This document shows positions 1-8,633 of a stretch of DNA of 64,000 nt, in pieces. Location of the stretch: NCBI GenBank assembly GCA_900759015.1, contig CAAEUE010000002.1:62001-126000 (forward strand). The letters are read 5' to 3'. Source of the DNA: Clostridia bacterium. Its GTDB lineage: Bacteria; Bacillota; Clostridia; TANB77; CAG-508. Under the pieces are notes generated by a model, which had not been told where the DNA came from, ran no database searches, and was given only the letters and a program-made list of their open reading frames with translations. Made by a program: the position numbers and the translations under genes. Every line of letters starts with the position of its first letter. Positions within the stretch are counted from its first letter, which is position 1.

Positions 1-36
1 TTTAAAATATGTACCCTTTTTTTATATTAATTACTA

Positions 37-1350
37 TTATTTTTCATATCCTGGTTTTCCAAGTAATGTAAACATATTCTTTTTATATGCTTCTACACCT
101 GGTTGATTAAATGGATTTACTCCTAATAATTTACCAGACATTGCACATGCAAGTTCGAAGAAATATATTAGTTGTCCTAAGTTCTCTTCATCTAATTTTT
201 CCATTGTTATTAAGATGTTTGGAACATCACCATCAACATGTGCTGCAATTGTTGCTTCCATAGCTTTTTTATTTACATAGTCTAATGTTTTTCCTACAAG
301 ATAATTTAATCCATCTAAATTATCTTCATCTGTTTCTATTTTTATATCTGTTTTTGATTTTTCTACATTTAATACTGTTTCAAATAAATTACGTCTACCT
401 TGTTGAATATATTGCCCCATAGAATGTAGGTCTGTTGTAAATTCTACTCCTGCTGGAAAAATTCCTTTTAAATCTTTTCCTTCGCTTTCGCCATATAATT
501 GTTTCCACCATTCTATAAAATAGTGTAATTTTGGTTCATAATCTACTAATAATTCTATATCTTTTTTGTTTTCGTATAAGATATTTCTTGCAACTGCATA
601 TTTATAACAATCATTATATTTTAAATTTTCTTCTGCATATTTGTTTTGTGCAGATAATGCTCCTTGCATTAATTTATCTATATCAATTCCTGCTACTGCT
701 ATAGGAAGTAAACCTACAGCTGTTAAAACAGAATATCTTCCACCAACATTGTCTGGAATAACAAATTCTTCATAACCTTCTTTATCTGCAAGTTGTTTTA
801 AAGCTCCTTTTTTCTTATCTGTTGTAACATAAATTCTGCTTCTTGCTTCATCTATTCCATATTTATTCTCTAAAAACTCTCTAAATATTCTAAATGCAAT
901 TGCTGGTTCTGTAGTTGTTCCAGATTTAGATATAACATTTATAGATAAATCCCTATCACCTATAAATTCTATAATATCATTTATATAATCAGGATTTAAA
1001 TTATTTCCTGCAAATATTACTTTTGGATATTTTGATTTTTCATCTGGCACAGCATTTGCAAAGTTACTATTCATAGCTTCTATTACTGCTCTTGCACCTA
1101 AATATGATCCTCCAATTCCTATTACTAGAAATACATCAGAATCTCTTTGTACTTTTTTAGCAGCTTTTTCTATTCTTTTGAATTCTTTTTTATCATAATC
1201 AGTTGGAAGTTTAAGCCATCCTAAAAATTCTTTTTCGTCATCTGCTTTTTTATATAATTCATTATGTATATCTGTTACTTTTTTTGAATATTTTAATAAT
1301 TCTTCCTCATCTAATTTTGTATTAGTAAAGTCTATTTTTAAATCTTTCAT
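37..1350 (-). CDS. pgi: Glucose-6-phosphate isomerase
   Basis: Interconverts glucose-6-phosphate and fructose-6-phosphate in the cytoplasm, joining glycolysis to the glycogen enzymes encoded nearby. The 437-residue product has the usual length of the Firmicutes form. Visible family motifs are the sugar-phosphate loop GIGGSYLGARA (about residues 78-88), GGRYSVLTAVGLLP (about 200-215), GESEGKDLKG (holding the likely catalytic Glu) and TTDLHSMGQ (with the catalytic His). The start follows an AAGAGGT ribosome site. A sigma-A type promoter lies 35-63 bases upstream, so it is probably transcribed alone. It reads in the same direction as the phosphorylase gene upstream, separated by about 330 bases. 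Identification is secure. Confidence 0.97.
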   Translation of the reverse strand: MKDLKIDFTNTKLDEEELLKYSKKVTDIHNELYKKADDEKEFLGWLKLPTDYDKKEFKRIEKAAKKVQRDSDVFLVIGIGGSYLGARAVIEAMNSNFANAVPDEKSKYPKVIFAGNNLNPDYINDIIEFIGDRDLSINVISKSGTTTEPAIAFRIFREFLENKYGIDEARSRIYVTTDKKKGALKQLADKEGYEEFVIPDNVGGRYSVLTAVGLLPIAVAGIDIDKLMQGALSAQNKYAEENLKYNDCYKYAVARNILYENKKDIELLVDYEPKLHYFIEWWKQLYGESEGKDLKGIFPAGVEFTTDLHSMGQYIQQGRRNLFETVLNVEKSKTDIKIETDEDNLDGLNYLVGKTLDYVNKKAMEATIAAHVDGDVPNILITMEKLDEENLGQLIYFFELACAMSGKLLGVNPFNQPGVEAYKKNMFTLLGKPGYEK

Positions 1351-1384
1351 ATGGCAATACCTCTTTTCCTTTTTTTATGAATTT

Positions 1385-1413
1385 ATTCTATATCATATTA
1401 GTATTTTATGCAA
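1385..1413 (-). promoter_or_regulatory. Sigma-A type promoter of pgi
   Basis: Read on the minus strand: TTGCAT at 1413-1408, a 17-base spacer, then TAGAAT at 1390-1385, about 35 bases before the pgi start codon. Spacing and both hexamers fit the vegetative consensus closely. This is a pattern match only. Confidence 0.6.
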
Positions 1414-1624
1414 GGATTTTAACATTGTTATTTTATGAATATCGTCACTTATTTGAAGACTAGTATAATGAATGCTTACATTTTAATAGTCAAATTCGCA
1501 AAAGCATGAAATAATAGTCTTTATTATAAACATTGAATGCGAAAACAATATATAAAAAAGTAAAAATAACCCCCAAATTGAAAAACTTTTGTTTAACAGT
1601 TTGAAGGTTATTTTAATATTATAC

Positions 1625-1673
1625 CGGGATTTTAAGAACGTCCCCAAATCCCTCTGGGGAACGCCCCAAATCC
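1625..1673. repeat. Dispersed repeat copy 1 (GGGATTT...AAATCCC type)
   Basis: Starts with CCGGGATTTTAAGAACGTCC, continues CCAAATCCC, then a second half unit CTGGGGAACGCCCCAAATCC. It lies immediately downstream of the phosphorylase stop codon. The same core recurs near 12.8, 19.4, 20.8, 34.2, 37.4 and 63.8 kb. Confidence 0.8.
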
Positions 1674-1682
1674 TTGTTAATT

Positions 1683-4253
1683 CTATCTTGTTACCCATTG
1701 AATTAAATCTAAGTTAGCAGTATCTAGCATCATATTTGTTTGTGGCATAACTCTAAATGTATAACCATAGTTACCACCTGTTTTTAATTCTATCTTAGCA
1801 GAATATTTATATGTTCTGTTTTCGTCATCTTGTTCTATTAAATTCATAGGAACTGTTTGTATTTGTTCCATGATTCCATTTTCTAATATTTTTCCATAAT
1901 ATACTTCTGTTCTAATTGAATTACAGTCTATATTCTCTGGTAAGTTTACTATACAATGCACTTCTATTTGGTTACCTGCATCTATCGTTATATTATCTAA
2001 GTTATTATTTTGAGTAATCTTTATATCTTTCCAACTTGCATAAAGATTCTTTTTCCAGTTAGTAAAATCAATTACTTCATCTAAGTTTTGATAATGATTT
2101 TTAGATAAATTAGCAAGTTCCATGTAGTAATCTCTTGTATAATCTATTACCATTCTTGAAGTTGAATATCTTCCACCTGTAGAAATTATTGAGTTTTTAA
2201 ACATTTCCATCCATTTGTCAGATACTCCATCTTCTTTCTTATTTTCATAATATAATGGAATAATTTTATTTTCTAATGTATTATATAAGCTTTCGCTATC
2301 TGCAATATCTTGTTCCTCATAAGATTGATATTCTGTATTGTCTCCTATTGTCCAACCATTCTTTTGGTTATATCCTTCTGCCCACCAACCATCTAGCACA
2401 CTAAAGTTAATTACACCATTTACAGATGCTTTTTGACCGCTTGTACCAGAAGCTTCCATTGGTCTTCTTGGATTATTAAGCCATACATCAACACCACTTA
2501 TTAAATATCTTGACATTGCTATATTGTAATTTTCTAGTAAGAATATCTTTCCTTTAAATTGAGGTTTCATAGAAACTTCGTGAATATATTTTATTAAATC
2601 TTGACCTTCTTTATCTGCTGGATGTGCTTTACCAGCAAAAATTAATTGAACTGGTCTTTCTGGATTATTTAATAATTGTGTTAATCTTTCTAAATCTCTA
2701 AATATTAATGTTGCTCTTTTATATGTTGCAAATCTTCTTGCAAATCCAATTGTTAACGCATTTGGATTTAATTTAGAAACTATTTCATTTATTTCTTCGT
2801 AATTATATCCACTAGATTTTAATCTAGTTGTTATATTGTTTTTTACCAAAGCACATAATTTTTTCTTTCTATCTGTATGTGTATCCCATAATTCTTTATT
2901 TGGAATATTTTTAATATCATTCCATGTTTCGTCATCTTGTATATTATCTTGCCAATAAGGTTTTAAATATTGATTAAACAATTTTTTCATTGATGGTGCA
3001 AGCCATGAACATGTATGAATTCCATTTGTTACATATTCTATTGGTGATTCATCTGGTGCAATGTTTGGCCATACATCAGAAAATAGTCTTCTTGATACTG
3101 CACCATGTAACTTACTTACACCATTCTTTTTACCAGCTATTCTTAATGCAAGCATTCCCATATTAAATCCTTGCTCTAAACCTTGATTATTTTTCATACC
3201 TAATCTTAAGAAATCTTCACGAGAAATTCCAAGTTTTGGCCAGAAGTTAGAAAAATATTTATCCATTAATTCTATTGGGAATATATCATTTCCAGCTGGA
3301 ACTGGTGTATGTGTTGTAAATACAGTCTTTGCTGAACACATTGATTTTGCAACTTCGAATGATACTTGTTTTTCTTCCATTGCATCTTTTATTACTTCTA
3401 ATGTTAAGAATGCAGAATGACCTTCATTCATATGGTATACACTTGGTTTTAACCCTAAACGTTTTAATAGTTTTATTCCCGCCATACCTAAAACAATTTC
3501 TTGTCTTATTCTCATTTCTTGGTCTCCACCATATAATCTTAATGTAACAACTCTATCTTCTGCTATGTTTTGATCTATATCTGAATCCATTAAATATAAT
3601 GAAATTCTACCAACAACAATTTTCCAAATTTTTAAATAAAGTGTTCTGTCTGGGAAATCTATATCTATTATTAAATCTTCACCATTTTCATCTTTTACTG
3701 GTAAAATTGGTAAATTATCTAAATCTATATTTGTATACTCTGTTTTTTGTGTTCCATATCCATCTATTTTTTGGTTAAAATAACCATTTTTATATAATAA
3801 CCCTACGGCAACAAAAGGTAAACCTAAATCACTTGCAGATTTTAAATGGTCTCCAGAAAGTATTCCTAATCCACCTGAGTATATTGGTATTATCTCGTCT
3901 ATACCATATTCAGCTGAAAAATATGCAATTAAATCGTTTGCATTATTAGGATAGTTTTTAGAAAACCATGTTTCTTTTGTTTGCATATATGAATTAAAAT
4001 GATTTACAACTTCATCATATTTAGCTAAAAATTCCTCATCCTTTGCTATGTCTTCTAATTTATCTTGAGAAACTAGTTTTAAAAATTTAACTGGATTTTT
4101 TCCAACTGTTTCCCATAAGTCAGAATCAATTTCTTTAAATAGTCTTAAAAATTCTGAATTCCAAGACCACCATAAATTGTTTGCAATATCTAATAATTCT
4201 CCTACTCTTTTTGGTAATTGTGGATTTACCGTAATTTTATTAAATATATACAT
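1683..4253 (-). CDS. glgP: Alpha-glucan (glycogen/maltodextrin) phosphorylase, GT35
   Basis: Releases glucose-1-phosphate from the non-reducing ends of alpha-1,4-glucans, using pyridoxal phosphate. At 856 residues it has the N-terminal DUF3417-type extension (LWWSWNSEFLRLFKEI near residues 28-43) typical of the archaeal/Thermotoga-like subclass rather than the classical GlgP. The PLP-lysine region reads EASGTSGQKASVNGVIN. NEGHSAF and THTPVPAGND are also characteristic. The C-terminal 120 residues form a beta-rich extension. The start follows an AAGGAGGA ribosome site. With the GH57 branching enzyme at 6.0 kb and the debranching enzyme at 13.3 kb it forms a glucan storage set. Whether glycogen or imported maltodextrin is the true substrate cannot be decided here. 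Confidence 0.95.
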   Translation of the reverse strand: MYIFNKITVNPQLPKRVGELLDIANNLWWSWNSEFLRLFKEIDSDLWETVGKNPVKFLKLVSQDKLEDIAKDEEFLAKYDEVVNHFNSYMQTKETWFSKNYPNNANDLIAYFSAEYGIDEIIPIYSGGLGILSGDHLKSASDLGLPFVAVGLLYKNGYFNQKIDGYGTQKTEYTNIDLDNLPILPVKDENGEDLIIDIDFPDRTLYLKIWKIVVGRISLYLMDSDIDQNIAEDRVVTLRLYGGDQEMRIRQEIVLGMAGIKLLKRLGLKPSVYHMNEGHSAFLTLEVIKDAMEEKQVSFEVAKSMCSAKTVFTTHTPVPAGNDIFPIELMDKYFSNFWPKLGISREDFLRLGMKNNQGLEQGFNMGMLALRIAGKKNGVSKLHGAVSRRLFSDVWPNIAPDESPIEYVTNGIHTCSWLAPSMKKLFNQYLKPYWQDNIQDDETWNDIKNIPNKELWDTHTDRKKKLCALVKNNITTRLKSSGYNYEEINEIVSKLNPNALTIGFARRFATYKRATLIFRDLERLTQLLNNPERPVQLIFAGKAHPADKEGQDLIKYIHEVSMKPQFKGKIFLLENYNIAMSRYLISGVDVWLNNPRRPMEASGTSGQKASVNGVINFSVLDGWWAEGYNQKNGWTIGDNTEYQSYEEQDIADSESLYNTLENKIIPLYYENKKEDGVSDKWMEMFKNSIISTGGRYSTSRMVIDYTRDYYMELANLSKNHYQNLDEVIDFTNWKKNLYASWKDIKITQNNNLDNITIDAGNQIEVHCIVNLPENIDCNSIRTEVYYGKILENGIMEQIQTVPMNLIEQDDENRTYKYSAKIELKTGGNYGYTFRVMPQTNMMLDTANLDLIQWVTR

Positions 4254-4439
4254 TAATATTTCCTCCTTAGTTTCTTCGTGTTTTATCTGTCGTACTTAAC
4301 TTATTATATTATCTATTATAGTTTTATTTTTGTCAAATAATTTTTAGTATTTATTTATATATTTTTTATACAAGCATTGACATTTTATGTGAACCATGTT
4401 AAAGTTTTAGAATTATAAACTTAGTTGGAGGTATGAATT

Positions 4440-4796
4440 ATGAATAAGAAAGATTTTCGGATTGAAAATCCCTGTAAAATAGTTGTGTCTGATTACAGGA
4501 TAACTATTGCAATTCCTTAAAAAGGAAAATGTTCAATTTCAACATCATTACTTAGTAACGATATTTATCAAGCTGAACAAAATTTTCAGAAAAGCTATAT
4601 TGGAACAAAAGAAAACTCACAAACGCTACTCGCAATAGTTAGACTAGCAATACTATATAATGCAGTATCTATCACAGATTTTGACGAACTCACAGAATTA
4701 TATGGAAAGAAAGTCTTTAAATGTTCTTTTGTCTTTTTATCCAAAGCTGACATGCAAGATTTTGAAAACGCTTTACACATTTTCGAATCAATGTAA
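4440..4796 (+). pseudogene. Small unknown gene interrupted by an in-frame TAA
   Basis: A 118-codon frame starts at ATG 4440 after a good TTGGAGG ribosome site and stays open to TAA 4794-4796, except for one TAA at codon 27 (4518-4520). The frame is the same on both sides. The first part encodes MNKKDFRIENPCKIVVSDYR and six more residues. The second part begins KGKCSISTSLLSNDIYQAEQ and ends in FESM. No family was recognised. A single nonsense change in an otherwise intact gene suggests a recent pseudogene or a sequence error. Base composition is slightly less AT-rich than the neighbours. An opposite-strand frame at 4595-4780 is judged to be a shadow. Confidence 0.6.
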
Positions 4797-4968
4797 CTAC
4801 CATTCTTAATTCAAATTCTATTTGGCAGGAAGTATATGATATATATTTCCTGCTTTTTCTTTTTTCACTTCTTTATACTTTAATTTTTTGTCTTTTTTCT
4901 ATTGAATTTATTTCCATTTTGATATAGTATATATATTAATTATGGTTTGACACAAAGGAGGAAATTAA

Positions 4969-5922
4969 ATGCCAAGAAAAGCAAAAGAAGAAAAAAATGA
5001 TATAGAAGTAAAACAAGCAAGTAAAGTAGCTCCTAAAGCAACAAAAACAACTACTAAAAAAGCATCTACAAAAACAATAACTGCAAAAAAGGCAGCTACA
5101 AAATCAACCAAAAATTCTACAATTATAAAAAAAGTAGTAGATTCCATTGCTCCAAAAAAGAAGAAAACTCCAGCAAAGAAAACTGCTACAAAAGCAACTA
5201 AAAAGGCTGTAAAAACGTTAACTAAAGAATCTATAAAGAGTACAGAAAAAGAAGAGACAGTAAAAAAGCCAGCTACTATAAGTGGTGAAAAGTTCTCTAT
5301 AGCCGAATATTATGATTTACCATATAGATATAATCAAACAATTGTAAAATTACTTTATCAAACACCTACAACTTTATTTATTTATTGGGATATTTCTGAT
5401 GAAGATAGAGAAAAATTCAAAGAAACTTATGGTGAAGATTTTTTCGAAAAAACAAAACCTGTACTTGTAGTTCATAATGAAACTAAAGGTTATAGTTTTG
5501 AAGTTGAAATTAATGATTTTGCTAATTGTTGGTATTTAAATGTTAATGATAGTAAATGTAAATATAAAATAGAATTAGGAAGAAAGCCTTTCGAAGTTAT
5601 GTATAATGGCGAAGTTACAGAAGTTAAAACAACGCCTAAAATAACTCAAAATTATATTCCTATAACATCATCTAACGAAGTAGAATCTCCTAATGATCAT
5701 ATTCTTTTCGAGAAAACACAAGAAATGGTTTATTTTAAGAATGTAAAAGACAATACAGTAACTGCAAAAAATATAGCTAGTCTTAATTTTGTTAAAAGTA
5801 TTGGAAAAGTATATAAAGTTAATGATTTCTATAAGAAGTTTTATAAAGATGAAGATTTGGACTCTTTTGATAAAATACAGAATCCATCATCAAATAGTTT
5901 AAGTTCTTCAAGATTTAAATAG
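4969..5922 (+). CDS. DUF4912 domain protein with lysine/alanine-rich tail
   Basis: Of 317 residues, roughly the first 100 are almost all Lys, Ala and Thr in KKAT-like runs, resembling a histone-H1-type nucleic-acid-binding or otherwise polyanion-binding tail. Residues from about 105 match the DUF4912 pattern: YDLPYRYNQT, then LFIYWDIS, then a beta-rich domain to about 225. The remainder is low-complexity. The biochemical function of DUF4912 is not established to my knowledge. The gene is 85 bases upstream of, and co-directional with, a GH57 glucan branching enzyme, suggesting a role linked to glucan particles. The start follows AAAGGAGG. The sequence between the two genes holds a hairpin. Confidence 0.8.
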   Translation: MPRKAKEEKNDIEVKQASKVAPKATKTTTKKASTKTITAKKAATKSTKNSTIIKKVVDSIAPKKKKTPAKKTATKATKKAVKTLTKESIKSTEKEETVKKPATISGEKFSIAEYYDLPYRYNQTIVKLLYQTPTTLFIYWDISDEDREKFKETYGEDFFEKTKPVLVVHNETKGYSFEVEINDFANCWYLNVNDSKCKYKIELGRKPFEVMYNGEVTEVKTTPKITQNYIPITSSNEVESPNDHILFEKTQEMVYFKNVKDNTVTAKNIASLNFVKSIGKVYKVNDFYKKFYKDEDLDSFDKIQNPSSNSLSSSRFK

Positions 5923-5930
5923 AATTTTTT

Positions 5931-5968
5931 AATATCACCTTTTAAGAAAAATTCTTATAGGTGATATT
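5931..5968 (+). terminator. Hairpin between the DUF4912 and GH57 genes
   Basis: AATATCACCT at 5931-5940 pairs with AGGTGATATT at 5959-5968, with a further TAAGAA/TTCTTA inner stem. No long T run follows, so it may be an mRNA-stabilising or attenuating hairpin rather than a full terminator. Confidence 0.5.
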
Positions 5969-6007
5969 AATGTTTATACGAAAATAATAATTTAAAGGAG
6001 TATTAAA

Positions 6008-7600
6008 ATGAGCAAAAACGTAAAAGGATATGTAAGTTTTGTACTACATGCACACTTACCTTTTATACATCATCCCGAAAGTGATGACTATTTAGAGGAA
6101 CAATGGTTATTCGAAGCAATATCAGAAACATATATTCCTCTTCTTAGAAATTTCAAAAAATTAGTAGATGAAAAAGTCGAATTTAGAATAACAATGTCTA
6201 TGACACCACCTTTACTTTGGATGTTAGATAACAAGTTATTGCAAAAAAAATATATTCATTATTTAAAAGAACATATTGAACTTTGTGAAAAAGAAGTAAA
6301 AAGAACAGCTTATGATTCAAGATTAAATGAGCTATCTAAATATTATTTAAATAGATATTCTAACGATTTATATTTATTTGAAGAAGTTTTTAATTGTAAT
6401 TTAATCCAAGCATTTAAACATTTTCAAGATATTGGTGTATTAGAAATAATAACTTGTGGTGCCACACATGGGTTCTTCCCTATTTTATATGTTAACGAAA
6501 AAACTGTAAGAGCACAAATAGCTGTTGGTGTTCAAACATATAAAAAATATTTTGGAAGACAACCTAGAGGAATTTGGCTTCCAGAATGTGGCTATGTTCC
6601 AGAAGCAGATAAATACTTAAAAGAATTCGGTATAGAATATGCTATTGTCGAATCTCATGGAATTTTATATGCGGACCCTACACCAATATATGGTACATAT
6701 GCCCCAATAGTATCACCTGGTGGTTTAATTGCATTTGGACGTGATATGGAATCTTCAAGACAAGTTTGGAGCTCTATAAATGGATATCCTGGTGATTATA
6801 ATTACAGAGAGTTCTACAGAGATATTGGTTACGAAGCTGATTATGACTATATAAAACCATATATTGCTCATGACGGAGTACGAGTTAATACAGGTATTAA
6901 ATATTATAGAATTACTGGAAAAACAGACCAAAAAGATTATTATAATTTACAATGGGCTCAAGACTCTATTTATAAACAAACTGGTCATTTCTTTGACAGC
7001 AGAGTAAAACAAATAAATGATATTGCACCATATATGGATCACCCACCTATTATCTTATGCCCATATGATGCAGAACTATATGGTCATTGGTGGTATGAAG
7101 GTCCAGATTGGTTATATATCTTATTCAAAAAAATCTATTATGATGATTGTAATTTTAAACTTATTACACCTGGTGAATATATAGACAAATATCCAAATAT
7201 TCAAGTAGCATCTCCTTGTAGATCTAGTTGGGGTGCAAATGGATATAATTATGTATGGCTTAATCCATTAAATGATTATGTACATAGACATCTTCATAAA
7301 GCTGGAGATAGAATGGTTGAACTTGCTCACCTATTTCCTAATGAACAAGATGAACTAAAAAGATTTGCTTTAAATCAATGTGCAAGAGAATTATTACTTG
7401 CTCAAAGTAGTGATTGGTTATTTATTATTACAAATCAGACAATGGTCGATTATGCTAAAAAGCGAATTAAGGATCATATTGGTAGATTTACTAAGCTATA
7501 TTATCAAATTAAAAATGATAAAATTGATAAAGAATATCTAGAAGAAATTTATAAAAAAGATAAAATCTTTGATGAAATTGATTATATGATTTATTATTAA
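6008..7600 (+). CDS. GH57 family 1,4-alpha-glucan branching enzyme
   Basis: Moves short alpha-1,4 chains to make alpha-1,6 branches. The 530-residue protein follows the Thermococcus/Thermus GH57 branching-enzyme plan. It has the N-terminal HAHLPF motif (residues 14-19). The nucleophile Glu193 lies in GIWLPECGY. The acid/base Asp354 lies in PYDAELYGHWWYEGP. A C-terminal helical DUF1957-type domain contains SSDWLFIITN. The spacing of these residues matches the family, which supports activity rather than a dead homologue. The start follows AAAGGAG. It probably works with the phosphorylase and debranching enzyme in this window. The upstream DUF4912 gene is likely co-transcribed. Confidence 0.92.
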   Translation: MSKNVKGYVSFVLHAHLPFIHHPESDDYLEEQWLFEAISETYIPLLRNFKKLVDEKVEFRITMSMTPPLLWMLDNKLLQKKYIHYLKEHIELCEKEVKRTAYDSRLNELSKYYLNRYSNDLYLFEEVFNCNLIQAFKHFQDIGVLEIITCGATHGFFPILYVNEKTVRAQIAVGVQTYKKYFGRQPRGIWLPECGYVPEADKYLKEFGIEYAIVESHGILYADPTPIYGTYAPIVSPGGLIAFGRDMESSRQVWSSINGYPGDYNYREFYRDIGYEADYDYIKPYIAHDGVRVNTGIKYYRITGKTDQKDYYNLQWAQDSIYKQTGHFFDSRVKQINDIAPYMDHPPIILCPYDAELYGHWWYEGPDWLYILFKKIYYDDCNFKLITPGEYIDKYPNIQVASPCRSSWGANGYNYVWLNPLNDYVHRHLHKAGDRMVELAHLFPNEQDELKRFALNQCARELLLAQSSDWLFIITNQTMVDYAKKRIKDHIGRFTKLYYQIKNDKIDKEYLEEIYKKDKIFDEIDYMIYY

Positions 7601-7696
7601 AATACAAGTTGCAAAACAATTCTTCTTTCATATTATATGTATAATGATACTTTATTTAGTAGATAATATTACATATATGTGAAAGGAGATTTTTTT

Positions 7697-8533
7697 ATGA
7701 AATCATTTTGTATCAAGACAAATAATAAAAAGATAATAAAATATCTACTAAATAACTTTTCTTTTCCTAACACATATATTTCCATAAGAAAATTTAAAAT
7801 ATATGAAAATGTAATTATCCATTACACTGGTAGTTTAGATAATCTTCCTAATTTTTATAATAATCTTTCTAACACACTTGTTTCTTTAATAATAAAATTT
7901 TATGAAGCCAAATTGTTAAAATCAATTATAAAATCTAATTATTTTTATTTTTCAGAATCTGAACAGGATATTGTGTTAGATAAATGTTTAACTTACCTTA
8001 AAGATACATCTTCTGTTGAATATCAAGTAAGGATTGAACATATATATATTGCTACACTTAAATATATAACAAATAATAAATCTATGATTTTAACTGGTTT
8101 TATTAATTTTAGGCTTTCAAATTATATGAAGATTTTAGATTACATTGTAGACACATTTGTAAACGAATTAGTTGTAGATAGAGAATATAAAGAATTCATT
8201 AATTTATTAAAATCCTACGTAAATTCTAAACCATCTAATATTAATACTGTACATTTCATTTATAAAAATACAGATTCTGTTATACTTGATAGTAATTATA
8301 AAAAAATTCCATTTACAGATGATATAGCTAACTTAAATTATATTTCTGATGTTTCTTTTTCAGAGAATGATATTTCTTTAAATACCTTACTTACTCTTTT
8401 GCCTCAAAAGATAATAATTCATCTTGTTAAAGAATCTGATGAATTTATAAAAACCCTAATATGTATTTTTGAAAATAGGATAGAACTTTTATCGGGATCA
8501 GGGGACGTTCCTAAAAATCCCTATTTCAAATAG
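7697..8533 (+). CDS. ytxC: YtxC-like sporulation protein
   Basis: A 278-residue protein resembling the YtxC family of putative sporulation proteins. The diagnostic stretch is TGFINFRLSNYMKILDYIVD and the following VVDREYKEFINLLKSYV (about residues 133-180). Its role is unknown beyond conservation in endospore formers. I chose ATG 7697 over the ATG at 7679 because AAAGGAG lies at 7682-7688, ideally placed for 7697 and inside the longer frame. The last 12 or so codons (SGSGDVPKNPYFK) are read from a copy of the dispersed GGGATCAGGGGACGTTCC repeat, so the natural C-terminus appears to have been replaced by repeat sequence. A terminator follows directly. Confidence 0.75.
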   Translation: MKSFCIKTNNKKIIKYLLNNFSFPNTYISIRKFKIYENVIIHYTGSLDNLPNFYNNLSNTLVSLIIKFYEAKLLKSIIKSNYFYFSESEQDIVLDKCLTYLKDTSSVEYQVRIEHIYIATLKYITNNKSMILTGFINFRLSNYMKILDYIVDTFVNELVVDREYKEFINLLKSYVNSKPSNINTVHFIYKNTDSVILDSNYKKIPFTDDIANLNYISDVSFSENDISLNTLLTLLPQKIIIHLVKESDEFIKTLICIFENRIELLSGSGDVPKNPYFK

Positions 8534-8535
8534 GG
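8492..8535. repeat. Dispersed repeat copy 2, forming the 3' end of ytxC
   Basis: CGGGATCAGGGGACGTTCCT followed by AAAAATCCCT is the reverse-orientation form of the repeat. It is translated as the last residues of ytxC, and its AAATCCC arm is shared with the terminator stem. Confidence 0.7.
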
Positions 8536-8541
8536 ATTTTT
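8513..8541 (+). terminator. Terminator of ytxC
   Basis: AAAAATCCCTATTT at 8513-8526 is exactly complementary to AAATAGGGATTTTT at 8528-8541, ending in five T. The stop codon lies within the stem. Confidence 0.75.
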
Positions 8542-8543
8542 AA

Positions 8544-8580
8544 AGCAAATTGACAATTAAGCCAATTTGCTATATTTTTT
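8544..8580 (+). terminator. Second terminator after ytxC
   Basis: AGCAAATTG at 8544-8552 pairs with CAATTTGCT at 8563-8571, followed by TATTTTTT. A weak degenerate repeat copy follows at about 8597-8635. Confidence 0.7.
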
Positions 8581-8633
8581 CTTGTACCTAAAACAAAGAG
8601 TGGAAAAAAGGAACATCTCCATTTTCATAATCC

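Larger units (their letters stand above)
1351..1682. other. Intergenic region between glgP and pgi
   Basis: About 330 bases without a convincing gene. It contains the pgi promoter, an AT-rich stretch, and a copy of the dispersed GGGATTT/AAATCCC repeat next to the 3' end of the phosphorylase gene. A 71-codon minus-strand frame here overlaps the phosphorylase and is largely repeat and AT-rich sequence, so it is not called. Confidence 0.6.

Noticed and set aside
1483..1698. 71-codon minus-strand frame overlapping the phosphorylase end
   Set aside because: It is mostly repeat and AT-rich sequence, has no good ribosome site and overlaps the well-supported glgP.
4518..4520. Recoding of TAA in the small plus-strand gene
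   Set aside because: TAA is used as a normal stop throughout the window, and no recoding signal is visible. A mutation or sequence error is simpler.
4595..4780. 61-codon minus-strand frame over the interrupted plus-strand gene
   Set aside because: The plus strand has a ribosome site and a consistent frame. The minus frame is its complement with no support.
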